Origin: Nematostella vectensis
Taxonomy: Eukaryota > Cnidaria > Anthozoa > Actiniaria > Edwardsiidae
NCBI RefSeq assembly: GCF_932526225.1
Contig: NC_064034.1
Span: 13,406,887-13,466,886 of the forward strand
Direction: 5' to 3'
Length of the DNA: 60,000 bases
Shown: positions 43,801 to 52,626 of the stretch, in pieces
Layout: every line of letters begins with the position of its first letter
How positions within the stretch are numbered: the stretch's first letter is position 1
The notes under the pieces: model-generated
What the model saw: only the letters and a program-made list of their open reading frames with translations
What the model was told of the DNA's origin: nothing
Databases searched by the model: none
Translations under genes and position numbers: made by a program

Positions 43801-46482
43801 AGAGGAAATGGAGCGTGCAAGACGCGAACTAGAGGAGAAAAACAGACTTGCAGAACGGGAAAACCTAAACATGGAGTATTCAGAAAACGAGCGTGCAATG
43901 GAATCGGATAAATTCCAAAATGTGAACCGTCTTGATCTCTCGCAGTTTTCGCAGTACCAGAAGAACGGGAAGGAGGAGGCTGTCTCACGCCCCGCTGGCA
44001 AGCAACGTCCGAAAAATGAGATCACAGCTTCGATAGAAAACGGACAAAGCACTGATGAAGACATCGTTGTTACGATGGAAACGCGACAAGAAGTCGAGAG
44101 CACACCCCCAGGAAAGATCGACATAATCGAGAAAGAAAGAGAGGAGGCATTTTATTACGACGAGAAGATAAAGAAAGAGGTGAAACCCCTTGACGTCCAG
44201 AAAATCATCCAGCAAAGACATGAAGAGCAGAGGGAAAGCCAGAGGCGGGCGAGATTGTTAGAGGAACAAAGATTGCGGGAGGAGAGAGAGGAAATGGAGC
44301 GTGCGAAGGAAGAGTTAAAAAGATCAAGACAGCATCAGGAAATTTCTGCCCCTGAACCAGAACGGACAGCGTCAGAGTCAAGCGACAGTGTTAAGGATTC
44401 TCCGAGAACCCGGGGCTCGTCCTCCGAGGTAATCCAAGTATCCAGCGTTACAGAAGTCGAATCGGAAGCTCCTATATCATATGAGAATGAAGAACGCCCG
44501 ACGCCGCAGAAGGAAACTAAATCTGTCGGTCGCCTGAACTTGGAGATGTACTCGGAAGCATTTAGCAAGGAGGCGAAAGAAGCGGAGCGAAGGAAGAGGG
44601 AGCTGGAGAGGCAGAGGGCGCTGAGGGAGCGTGAGGAAATGGAACAGCTGCGGCGAGAACAGGAGGCGCAGAGCAGAGTCCTGCACGAGCCAATCGAGAC
44701 AACACAGGACAAGGGTGAACGTGTTCCAGTTAACGGCCAAGAATCTTCTGCCCGGTAGGTAACCTTGTTGGTGCGGGATTCCAAATTTAGGTACCTTGAA
44801 ATACAACGACGGTACTAAGGCGAAGTTCAATTATTATATTATTTCCAATCATTCGCATAAGCACAACAATTACCTATAAACTCTGTTGTCTGTCTGTTGT
44901 CATAAAAATATATTTTCATAAAAATATATTTATATTGAGCGCCAAGTGCAAAATTATATTTCCGATCATGCCTTCCTAGCCGTCGCAGTCTTCGCATCAT
45001 AGGTGTTGACTTATTCCACGTTTACAGTAGCTGCGAAACATTTTTGGGGCTGGAATAACTGGCCCATGCCCTTGATTGCGACCATATTTTGTAATTTTTT
45101 AATCATTTTAAAATCACTGAAAAGCCCATGTATCCATGGTCTAAATGCATGCCAATATAAAAACGTTAAAAAATACACTTTAAAAAACCACTAAGAAAAT
45201 GCCATATGATAACGTAATAAGTTATTGTTATGCTAAAGTTTAAGTGTAATTAAAGTCATTGCTTGTGGTAACTTTCATTGAAGGATTAATGAGCAGGAAA
45301 GGGGAGGTGTGGAATCCTCTACAGTCCAGGTACGTGAGAATGTGTTGCACATTTTAAACACCTGTAAACACTTAGCACTTATACGTAATATTACCCATGC
45401 GTAAAACACAAATCACAGCACTTCTATACGGTAACTTATGACGTTGTCATGTAAATTCATACGTAAACAAACATCACAGCATGGCCAAGATCTTCGTAAA
45501 AGCGATGACATGGCTCGTACGTGAACAAATGCTATCTTACCATCTTGCATGGGTACCGAATAGCCCATTCGCGAAATGCGAACATTGTTAACCAATTTAC
45601 TATACCTAACTGTAAAATACATTGACTGAAGGCGGGCATAGTAAACCGACGTACTTAACTGTACTTAAAAACCTACTCGTGTTATGCGGGCACTGTAAAC
45701 CAAAAACACTGTAAACTAACAAACCTGCAGCGCGGGCACTGTACACCGAAAAAACCTGCAACGCACGGGCACTGTACACCGAAAAACCTGCAACGCGGAC
45801 ACTAAAAACCATCCGTGTGTTACTGCTAACACACAACTTACTAAAAAGAAACTACTCTGTCGCTTTCATTGAATAACCTCATAACGACGAGGTCTAAATC
45901 AATTGCTAAACCTATTTATTCGACCACGCCCGCACCTATTCTTGCACATCTACAGACTTGTCTTTTAACGAACACCAGAGGCAAGGAGCACTATCGGAGC
46001 ACTATCCGAGCACTCTGTTTTAATTGCTGATGGAGCACGACAAGAGGATACATCACACCACGAGCTTGAGGTGTTTGACCGCGATGCACTCCGTCGCACC
46101 GAATCTGCAATACTTGGTCCATTTTCGCAGCGATATTTCAATTTTATATCATCTTAACATCAGCATTTTTACTGTTATTTTATAGAACGCCCGCATCCCA
46201 GATGAAGGAAAGCCAACTCCAAAGCGTCTAGACTTGAGTAAGTTCTCCCTATTCGAGCCTGGCGAACCGGTCGTCGTCCGACAGAAGGGCGATCGCAACG
46301 CTAGGCCTGTCAGCACTGGTGGAGCCGAGCTACAGATGTGGCAGGATGATACGATGGTACGACGGAGAGAGAAACCCGCCGAGGGACGCAGAGCAAGGCC
46401 CAAGAGTATAGCAGGGACCACACTGCAGTCCGAGAGCGCCATCAGTGCTGCCAGGGAGAAGAGGGTGTTTATCATCGACTAG
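25589..46482 (+). CDS. Long modular coiled-coil protein with VxKLDLSxF motif repeats (reconstructed, about 2,518 aa)
   Basis: Eleven exons join in frame with GT/AG borders. They are 25589-25868, 28133-30345, 35498-35881, 36831-37168, 38780-38866, 38933-38981, 39771-39951, 40622-40785, 41237-44754, 45284-45329 and 46186-46482 (7,557 nt, TAG stop). The order of parts is as follows: double CxxC segment (residues about 15-85), charged coiled coil (about 97-210), acidic/serine-rich region, VESAPVKYTP repeat (about 770-830), two related acidic modules, then E/R/K-rich coiled coil with about 14 VxKLDLSxF-type motifs and a triplicated module of about 160 residues. No catalytic domain, transmembrane segment or SH3/LIM domain is visible. 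The composition resembles actin- or cortex-associated scaffolds, which is only inference. Exons 28133, 35498, 36831, 39771, 40622, 41237 and 46186 are strong. Linkage of exon 25589 rests on phase alone, and 38780 may be alternative. Confidence 0.8.
25869..28132. other. Intron 1 of the long gene
   Basis: AT-rich, no repeats of note. A splice-bordered open segment at 26745-26959 (after TTTTCAG, before CAG/GTAGTC) fits the phase of the preceding exon but not of the next one. It is therefore not included in the gene. Confidence 0.4.
28133..30345 (+). CDS. Exon 2 of the long gene: coiled coil, acidic region and decapeptide repeat
   Basis: After TATTTTCAG the frame opens with FQLRKEDEIRHEAERKLREI and roughly 115 residues of E/R/K/Q-rich helix. 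A less charged block with SPQGWIFEDINIDPDDPESV and VSGGLIRTEYKFSVSQEATV follows. Then come two similar segments (WWSDEYEAGDITFTVKETSK and YFTKSEPDDIVFTVKTTTQT), an acidic run EESSEESEEEEEDE, and finally the VESAPVKYTP array. The exon stops at donor GAG/GTGAGT in phase 0. The APDSEFD and STPDSEFN pair is another internal echo. Confidence 0.88.
30164..30324 (+). repeat. 30-bp coding repeat encoding VESAPVKYTP
   Basis: Five perfect or near-perfect 30-bp copies (GTGGAGAGCGCGCCAGTGAA then GTATACACCA) plus degenerate flanking copies (VESAPLHSTP, LESAPVKYTP, VESAPVNM). Identity at third codon positions shows very recent expansion. It lies at the 3' end of exon 2. Confidence 0.95.
31124..31258. repeat. 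27-bp minisatellite, 5 copies
   Basis: Five perfect copies of a unit reading AATAATGGAGGGTACGGTAC then TGCGATT. The unit length is divisible by three, giving an apparent INNGGYGTA peptide repeat, but it is intronic and the peptide is probably meaningless. Confidence 0.93.
33106..33375. repeat. 46-bp minisatellite, about 6 copies
   Basis: Units carry CATGGATTCAGCGAATAAGG, CTGTTATCATTTAGTG and TTTTATAC. The same GTGGATTCAGCGAA core also occurs just upstream near 32,960, which suggests the array grew from a local sequence. Intronic. Confidence 0.92.
34280..35378. repeat. 58-bp minisatellite, about 19 copies
   Basis: Tandem 58-bp units with GCATGGCTCACTGTGCAGGT, GGTCCCTAGGTACAGCTTGT and GTGGTGCAGTGTGTTAG. 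The first units are degenerate and the last is truncated. The array ends about 120 bp before exon 35498-35881 of the long gene. Confidence 0.95.
35498..35881 (+). CDS. Exon 3 of the long gene: basic coiled coil
   Basis: Phase 0 on both sides (acceptor TTTCTTAG, donor GAG/GTTAGA). It encodes 128 residues that include NEERKRKRQEMEEKKRRIME and LKEKRRSLLLMWEAKAE, and it ends EPEVFGYTLNNAVESQPE. The final segment resembles the one in the exon at 38780-38866 (FGLRPFNVVYVNNVV). Confidence 0.85.
35882..36830. other. Intron 3 of the long gene
   Basis: AT-rich intron with no repeats or supported coding. It ends in a pyrimidine-rich acceptor before 36831. Confidence 0.5.
36831..37168 (+). CDS. Exon 4 of the long gene: first copy of the acidic VDVDE module
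   Basis: Opens in phase 0 after TTATTCTTCAG and ends in phase 2 at GAAGG/GTAAGT. It encodes TPFVDVDEHHKLNDEELRWE, then GQFQPSKLKSMFHEMDSEEP and EYTVVRRTKTTETQKNWGG. The same pattern (VDVDExH, EE..W, GQ..P.KLKS..F) returns in exon 39771-39951, so the two are paralogous modules. Confidence 0.85.
37169..38779. other. Intron 4 of the long gene
   Basis: AT-rich, no repeats or supported coding segments recognised. Confidence 0.45.
38780..38866 (+). CDS. Exon 5 of the long gene, internal or alternative first exon
   Basis: Encodes MDPETAKKFGLRPFNVVYVN followed by NVVHKFEDN, ending at donor CAA/GTAAGA in phase 2. Used as an internal exon after CTTGAAAG it is phase-compatible with exon 4. It also contains an ATG, so it could start a shorter isoform from an internal promoter. 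Skipping it keeps the frame (29 codons). Confidence 0.55.
38933..39951 (+). CDS. Exons 6-7 of the long gene: second acidic module
   Basis: Exon 38933-38981 encodes FVIESTTTEEVRSEPK (acceptor TTGTTTCAG, donor AAG/GTGAGC). Exon 39771-39951 encodes PLWDESDAQGAVDDSDDDAV, then HVDVDESHFLTQEERMWDGW and GQGNPRKLKSSLFE, and ends in phase 1. Between them (38982-39770) is a plain intron with a C run near 39,040. Confidence 0.8.
39952..40621. other. Intron 7 of the long gene
   Basis: AT-rich with a short G run near 40,000; nothing else recognised. Confidence 0.5.
40622..40785 (+). CDS. Exon 8 of the long gene
   Basis: Acceptor ATCTTTTCAG, donor GAG/GTAGGT, phase 1 in and phase 0 out. It encodes a lysine/serine-rich linker including FQIDQSSDSTQKIKKGESSK and VEVSEQKIDEE. 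It leads directly into the coiled-coil exon at 41237. The intervening intron (40786-41236) shows nothing of note. Confidence 0.8.
41237..44754 (+). CDS. Exon 9 of the long gene: 1,172-codon coiled-coil exon with VxKLDLSxF motifs
   Basis: One uninterrupted frame, acceptor TTTTCAG and donor CCCG/GTAGGT. It contains RVGKINSSMFEQF, AVGKLDLGLF, NVKKLDLSRF, NVGKLDNNLFSKF, SVGKLKIDWM, VGRIRSDLY, SVNKLDLSQFRQF, NVRKLDLSQFSKF, NVNRLDLSQFSQY and SVGRLNLEMY. Three more copies have the form VQKLDVNKII or VKPLDVQKII, each followed by QRQEEQRESQRRARLLEEQR-like helix. A module of about 160 residues (KLDLSQF, variable linker, ETRxEVES[AT]PP, EKEREEA, YDExIKK, LDVxKII, helix) is present three times, at roughly 42,945-43,375, 43,435-43,855 and 43,920-44,330. 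The rest is E/R/K-rich predicted coiled coil. Dense antisense open frames here are shadows. Confidence 0.9.
44755..45283. other. Intron 9 of the long gene
   Basis: AT-rich, with a short direct duplication of CATAAAAATATATTT near 44,900-44,930. Confidence 0.5.
45284..46482 (+). CDS. Exons 10-11 of the long gene: C-terminus
   Basis: Exon 45284-45329 (15 codons, INEQERGGVESSTVQ) is small but phase-perfect. Exon 46186-46482 carries a final KRLDLSKFSLFEPGEPV motif, GGAELQMWQDDTMVRRREKP and the end SAISAAREKRVFIID before TAG. The intron between them holds a short degenerate repeat. Confidence 0.8.
45685..45815. repeat. Short degenerate tandem repeat, about 33 bp, 3-4 copies
   Basis: Repeats of AACCTGCAACGCGGGCACTG with TACACCGAAAA spacing, imperfect, within intron 10 of the long gene. 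Confidence 0.7.
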
Positions 46483-46517
46483 ATTAGGTTAAATAGGAAA
46501 GCTGCACTTTCGCAATT

Positions 46518-46523
46518 AATAAA
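46518..46523 (+). other. Probable polyadenylation signal of the long gene
   Basis: AATAAA 36 nt after the TAG stop codon. Confidence 0.6.
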
Positions 46524-47820
46524 CTGGTGTAAACAGCGCTAGTATTGGGGGAGAATGCCTGTATTTGAGGAGGTATGTCATAAGATTCTCGTGGCTACTG
46601 CTTGATACCAACTAGAGGGAAACACAAAAGCTGGTCTGAGGAATCCACATAAATCGTTAAGGCTCTTTAGGTCATCAACCTAATATATTTTAAATATTAT
46701 AATCTCTTCCTTAGCGGGGACACGCGGGGAAACCTGCATGAACAAACAAAGTCGCGTAACTGATGACATAGTCCCTTTAAAGATAGGTGATCCGAATTTG
46801 GGTGGCGCGTTGTTTTGTAGGCTGTCAAACCCTGTGTCAATGATATGTTTATTATTTTTCAAAATGATTTGAGATTTAAAAAAAAATACGCAACCTCTCA
46901 TGCGAGTTGGACCAACGGACATTAAAACCGGTGTCCAACCAAAAATTCAGATAGGTATATAAGTCAGCAACTACTGATCGATTTAATTTTGTGATAAGGT
47001 ATAGATGTTTTCGCTGAGTGGCTTTCTATACATTAACTACAAGTATTCGGTAATTTGTGTATCGGTATTTTTGTTTATAAATAAGCACACGCCCAAGTTT
47101 GTTACCATTAGTATTAGATGTAACCGCTACCTTTGACATGGTATATGATATGAATTCGCCAATAATTGGAATCGAGACATAGTCATTGGATAAATTTAAT
47201 ATTTCCAGTGATTTGAAAGCAATCGGTAGTACTTATAGATAGAAATACAATTCTAGGGAGCACGTAGTAAAAAAATTGAATGCTCCGTTAATCAAAAAAA
47301 TGTGAACAAAGTCCAAGATAATCTACTTTTCAAATGCTGGAAAAATATTTTGACACCATTTCTTTTGAATTCGTAGGTTTTTGTAATTAACTTGCATGCT
47401 CTAAAGATAAATCAATGTTTTCACCAAACTCGCGTTTGCCAAGTTTCATAGTTTGACTAATCCAATCATAATCAAACGCAGTATTTTTACTGTCACAGGC
47501 ATGCGTATACGGAATAAATAATTTTCATTATCCAAAGTGTCTCTGTCATCTGTTAGTGTCTATTAATCCTTGTCGTAGCCTGCGCTGCATCATGGATCAC
47601 TATGCTGAGAGGCACATGAATAGGATGCTACTAATTTACAAGCTTGTTTTTGTTTTTAATTTACGCATATTTGTCATTTATTTGATACCCTAAAGCACTA
47701 CGGGCAACGATACATGGATTCTCGCGTGTAATCTTATTTAAATAGGTGTGTCTCACCGGATTGCAAATTATGGCAATACACGAATTAAAAATCGAATGAA
47801 TTCACAATTCCCAGTATATA
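46524..47820. other. Intergenic region
   Basis: AT-rich, no supported genes or arrays before the MITE at 47,821. Confidence 0.45.
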
Positions 47821-48120
47821 TACCTATTTCAAAAGACGTTGTCAGTGCAAAACGGCAAATGGCGATTGGCAAATGGCAGTTTTAGGACCGAAAGGAACCA
47901 TGGGTCTCATTAAATTTCTACTAAATGCTGAAGAATATAAATAAATCAAACAATTATCCATTAAAGATCATCAATGTATGTCTCGGACATTGCTAGACTT
48001 TATTTAACACCTTTAATTTTACGAATGATTAGTACCCAGAAGCACCGTTCGGGCTTAGAACTGCCATTCACTATTTGACATTCGCCATTTGCACTGACAA
48101 CCTTTTTTGAAATAGGTGTA
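47821..48120. mobile_element. MITE with about 90-bp terminal inverted repeats
   Basis: The left arm (47821-47911) starts TACCTATTTCAAAAGACGTT and continues through CAAATGGCGATTGGC and GGACCGAAAGGAACC. The right arm (48031-48120) is its diverged reverse complement, ending TTTTTTGAAATAGGTGTA. The spacer of about 120 bp is non-coding. A larger transposon is inserted immediately at its right terminus. Confidence 0.8.
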
Positions 48121-49288
48121 CAGTCGAACCTTTATTAAGCGGCCCTCTATTGAGCGGTCACCCTCTATTCAACGGTCATTTTCCAATGTCCCGAATTTTC
48201 CCCCTTATGTTTACTGTAAATTTGACCTCTATTGAGCGGTCACCTCTATTAAGCGGACGCGGTCACCAAAGGAGGGTCCCAATTGGTTGATTTCATTGTT
48301 TTTCACCTCTATTAAACGGTCATCATCAATATTTGTCAGCATGACAACAGATAGTGCACGTAATATTTCGTCATATTTTTAACTGTCCAATCTAATTACT
48401 ATGGCTAATCGTCTTGTGAGACTTGTGTGGTCTTGTGCGGATCAGTCAAATTCCTCGATTACCAATTTCCGCTTTAGCCAGCTAGAAGAAAAACTGTCAC
48501 CTTCAAATCTGTATTCACAAGGAATCTCGAGTCCATAGCCACCACCTCTGTTCACCCACTTCCCTTTGACTACGACTTTCTCACAGTTCGTAGGTCTCTT
48601 GAGATATTTGGTAACCCACGTTGACATCAGTTTGGGGATATGCCTCATAACTTTGTAATCGTCAACTAGAGTATTCGGGTGACCGTCTCCATCCATCACC
48701 GTTTTGTCGGCTTTTTCTCTTACGATTACAACAGCATTCGGATCCTTTATGTTAGTTGGTTCCCGCATAAGTTTGTAAACATCTTCTAGTGCTGGTTCCC
48801 ACTCAGTCATGTATTCATGGTATCCCCGAATGAATGCAACTGGGTCAGATTTGTGAGTTTTTGGGTACGGCAACGCACTGCGAGTTTTTGATTCGACTTC
48901 CAAAATCGCGCAAACGCTTAATGACGGATATCGACGGAAACGACGCGTGTAACATCACCTTAACGCACTCATTTACTTTACATAACGCCAGCGAAAGTAG
49001 CTCATGCCCATAGAATTGGGCAAAGCCACAAGAGCCGTATAGGCAAAAACAAACTGACTAGGCGGTTTCAAACATTTCTGGATCAAATTGGAATGCACCA
49101 GGCCCCGTCTTAGGGCTAACATGATTGTTACTGTTGTTTATTATAATAAAAAGTTCTTACGTATAATTACAGCCCGATTTACGCTAATTCAGGGGCGAAA
49201 ATAGCGAAGCCTCTATTAAGCGGTCAACCTCTATTAAGCGGTCACTAAGCTTAGTCCCGGGGGTGACCGCTTAATAGAGGTTCGACTG
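48121..49288. mobile_element. Non-autonomous pogo/Tigger-type DNA transposon, 1,168 bp
   Basis: Ends are CAGTCGAACCTTTATTAAGC on the left and the inverse of CAGTCGAACCTCTATTAAGC on the right, flanked by TA on both sides. This is the hallmark of the Tc1/mariner-pogo group. Subterminal iterons of the form CTCTATTRAGCGGTCA occur about six times within the first 200 bp and three more times at the right end. No transposase frame is present. Instead a HIRAN-like ORF lies inside on the minus strand. Confidence 0.88.
48442..48903 (-). CDS. HIRAN-like domain protein encoded inside the transposon (153 aa)
   Basis: A complete single-exon frame begins MEVESKTRSALPYPKTHKSD. The core reads FIRGYHEYMTEWEPALEDVY, KLMREPTNIKDPNAVVIVRE and VMRHIPKLMSTWVTKYL, and ends with LEIPCEYRFEG. 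The REPxNxxDPNAVxV and xHIP segments match the HIRAN pattern, a domain known from HLTF-type helicases that grips DNA 3' ends. Stand-alone HIRAN-like proteins with the GYHxYxxxWxP opening are, as I recall, common in invertebrates. A nuclear DNA-binding role is inference. The intact frame in a non-autonomous element suggests recent mobility or selection. The product could also be an ordinary domesticated gene captured by the element. Confidence 0.7.
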   Translation of the reverse strand: MEVESKTRSALPYPKTHKSDPVAFIRGYHEYMTEWEPALEDVYKLMREPTNIKDPNAVVIVREKADKTVMDGDGHPNTLVDDYKVMRHIPKLMSTWVTKYLKRPTNCEKVVVKGKWVNRGGGYGLEIPCEYRFEGDSFSSSWLKRKLVIEEFD

Positions 49289-49310
49289 TATATACAAAAT
49301 TGACTCCACA

Positions 49311-50861
49311 CAATAGGCCATTCCAGCTATAAGCATGCGCGCGCCCTCACCATGGAAACCTACCTCAACTACCAGAATGCAGCGCGCGCTTTTTTAAATG
49401 GACCTGCGGTATAAAATATACATGTTGTGCGGGGGCGCCCAGGGGCTGCACCTGCGGTATAAAATATACATGTTGTGCGGGGGCGCCCAGGGGCTGCACC
49501 TGCGGTATAAAAGGCCGTGCCCATGGGCGGATGGCGATTCACTCAAACCGTCAAGTAGTGCAGGTCTCTACCCACTTTCTTTCGTATGTGTCATAAACAC
49601 TGAAAATTATCGAAGAAATAATAGGAACATAATACATTGAATACCCTACACACCTTCTACAAAATATCCCCGACCTTTTTGTGGTGAAATATAAATATAA
49701 ATGATTTTATTTTGAATTTTCGCGCGCGAAAAAATGCCGGGTTTTTGCAAAGGTCACCTTGACCTAAACAATGCACACGATTTCTGCGCAGTCGAGAGAT
49801 TTGAAATCAAACTTTGTTGAAAGAAGACATTCTCTTACTTTCTGGCTCGAATGTTTTTTCTCTGCCCTCTTATTTTCATCCGAAAACCTATCAAAGTGAA
49901 TTCATCTTTTGGCGAAGTACTCTGGTAAACAACAACATAAGCCCTTGTGTCAAAATTGTGAGGAATGGAGAGTGCAGTTTGATATTAGAGTTGTTCGTTG
50001 GGTTTTGCCCTGAATGAATTATTTTGAAAGATCACTCAACTTTTATGGAATCCATCATAGTCCACTGCATCAAGGAACTATAGAAAGAAACTATTAAAAT
50101 CTAATATTTTTAATGAGCTTACCTTCGCATGGTGATGAAGAAAAGGGTTGTTGATAAGCTAAAACGAGGACTTTCCTAAAACACGCGGGAAAGCAAATGA
50201 CGCTTTATTGACTTCTCCAAGACCTGTACACTCGATATCTAGCTTGAAAGGGAAGGAAAAAGAAGATTAAAAAGGCAAAGAAGCAAGTCATACTTGATGA
50301 TGAGTTGATTAATTGTGTCTTGTGAAATCTTGTTGCTCTATTTGTGGTTCCGGTTGATTCAAAAGTTGTCAATAATTCCCTCAAAAGCACGGCATATTCT
50401 TATCAAATCCCCTCTTACATTTTATAGCATATTAAGGAAGTCCTTTTTCGTAGTTTTGATAGAAGTCCGCAAGTGAATGTACTGTATTTCACCAGAATAT
50501 CCGCGCACATAAGTGATTCCGAGAGATAAAATGGCTCTTTTTTACCAACTTTTCATTCATTTTACCGGCTATTTTAGTATTTTGAGATATCATTAGGTCG
50601 CATTTTTATGTTATTTGGGACTGGTGATTATTATTCTTTGATAATACGATGTCTTTTTTGTGTTTTTTTTTTTCATTTATTTTCAGAGAAAATCGAAAAT
50701 AATACTTACGTTGATGCTAGAGGAACTTCACAGCTCGGAGGTCTACTGACGAATAAACTCACTTTGCCCATGGGCACGCGCCAGCGCGCTGCATGCCGGT
50801 AATTGAGGTAGGTTCCCATGGTGAGTGGTGTGCGCATGCTTATAGCTGGAATGGCCTATTG
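49311..50861. mobile_element. 1.55-kb element with about 77-bp terminal inverted repeats
   Basis: The left end (49311-49388) starts CAATAGGCCATTCCAGCTAT and includes AAGCATGCGCGCG, ACCATGGAAACCTACCTCAA and GCAGCGCGC. The right end (50785-50861) is the same sequence inverted at roughly 90% identity. Internally there is a 48-bp repeat near the left end, and otherwise AT-rich DNA with no transposase. The superfamily is unknown and a target-site duplication is not clear. Confidence 0.8.
49402..49530. repeat. 48-bp tandem repeat with TATA-like boxes
   Basis: Two full copies and one partial copy of CTGCGGTATAAAATATACAT, GTTGTGCGGGGGCGCCCAGG, GGCTGCAC. The partial third copy reads CTGCGGTATAAAAGGCCGTG. 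Each copy presents a TATAAAA box followed by a GC-rich stretch, like a triplicated core promoter, just inside the left inverted repeat of the element. Confidence 0.8.
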
Positions 50862-52500
50862 ATTTATCCAAAATCATGAAAAAACAAATAATAAAGTTAA
50901 CAGACAATAATCATTTGACACTAGTACTTTACTTGTGCAGAATATTCTTCTCAACTGCCAACTTTGTAAGAACTCTTACAAATTACCCCAGTACATACAT
51001 TTTATTTAGCCAAACCATTTCGGCTCTCACGTGTTAGTTGTTAGGTAAAGACCGCTTCGTGTGACCCGTCTTCTCCTGATCATAACCCTCTAAAAGCCCA
51101 CTTAATAACAATAAACCGCTTTGTCTTCTTCACAATAGCCGGTAGAGACACAAATTGCGTTTGACTGAGCTGTCAGCAATGAACTATAACCTCATTATGG
51201 TTGGATGCACATGTAGTAATACCCGTGAGAAAGAAGAACGTAGGCATAATATAGCGAAAAAAGTATGAAATCGTTTGAAGGCTGAGACGAGTAATTACGA
51301 GGGCGTAGATATAACATATGCTGCCAACAGACGATGCGTCCAACTAGAGAACGCAGCACAGGAGGAGTTTGGAAGCTGGACTATTAACAGTGGCAACAAA
51401 AACAACAAATCCCCTCCAATATTTAGCACCCTCCTCTTTAACAACCACAACTAACAATAATAACAACAGGTTAAAGAAGACATTTTAAATTGGTTTCTAA
51501 CTGATAGATGGGAATATCGGTAGCCCTAGATCCAAGGAAAACAACATTGAGATTGGTAAAGGAATCAATCTGATGCAATACGACAGATTGGCATAACAGC
51601 AAATAATGTGGTATTAGCTATAAGCGAATGAAAAGATCTCCACAAACTCATATTTTAGGCTGTAAGAAGGTTTTTTTCCCAAAACTTATTTGATTTAATT
51701 CAGCAGTGAAAGCTTCCCTATGCATCACTTTGTTTTATTTATTCTATTTTGATATTTTTAAAAATGAAATCGATAAAAAAAAACACACTAATAAAGGGTT
51801 TGGTAATGATTGCATTACCAAATATGGTAACAAAATGTACTAAAAGTAACGGCAGGGTTTCTTTGGTCGCTGAACAACAAGGGCAAACGGATCGATGTAC
51901 AATCAGGACAGCGGTAAGGTCAACATTAATCTATACTGTTTGTTGTTGAATTTAAGAGACTTATCTATAAGGGCTATATTTTTCCATAACCATAGCTTAT
52001 TAGCGTGATTTGAATGGATTTCAGTTGAGTCCACTGAAATAAAAAAAGCTATCAGCCAAGTCAACTCATAGAAACGTATATGTAAACAAAACTGGCCGAA
52101 AACAAACAAACAACAACTGGCTAACACACACCCACATGTTTATCTCCTTCAAATATAAATCTTTAAAAAACTGTCTTTATATTTTTCCTAACATCTACAA
52201 CGTTCTTTCAGGGTAGTGTATGTCCTGGTTTCGCAAAAAGTGACCAAAACCTCACTCACTTCTATTTATCTATTTGGTTTGCTGTCTACCATAGTCGCTG
52301 TGCACCGATCGCAGAAGAATCTTCCACGAATTCTACAAAGCACTACAAGGGCCTCAGTGCGACTCATTGTGACGGCATTTGGCATGACGGGCAGCTCTTG
52401 CGTGAGTTGGCCTCTGGAAGACTCTACTTATTTCTAATTGACTGCTCTTTTGGCGAAACTAATACATTCTTTTGTTCCAGCTAAAGCCCCGCCCACACTG
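50862..52500. other. Intergenic region
   Basis: AT-rich; short open frames only, none protein-like. No repeats of note. Confidence 0.4.
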
Positions 52501-52626
52501 TTTGGTCGCATTATACGTCGTATAACTTACTAAAAGTCTCCAGAACTATTCCGATGTTTTGCTTGGCTTTTTGCTCCATCCGTCTGACGGCCATCGAGAT
52601 CCGGCCGTGATTTGCAACCTGAAAAC
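52501..52626 (+). other. Possible non-coding 5' exon of the 76-residue-repeat gene
   Basis: A less AT-rich patch ends at a strong donor (GAAAAC/GTAAGTAAAA). The next good plus-strand acceptor associated with coding is at 56428. It could be the untranslated first exon of that gene; the link rests only on position and splice-site quality. Confidence 0.25.
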
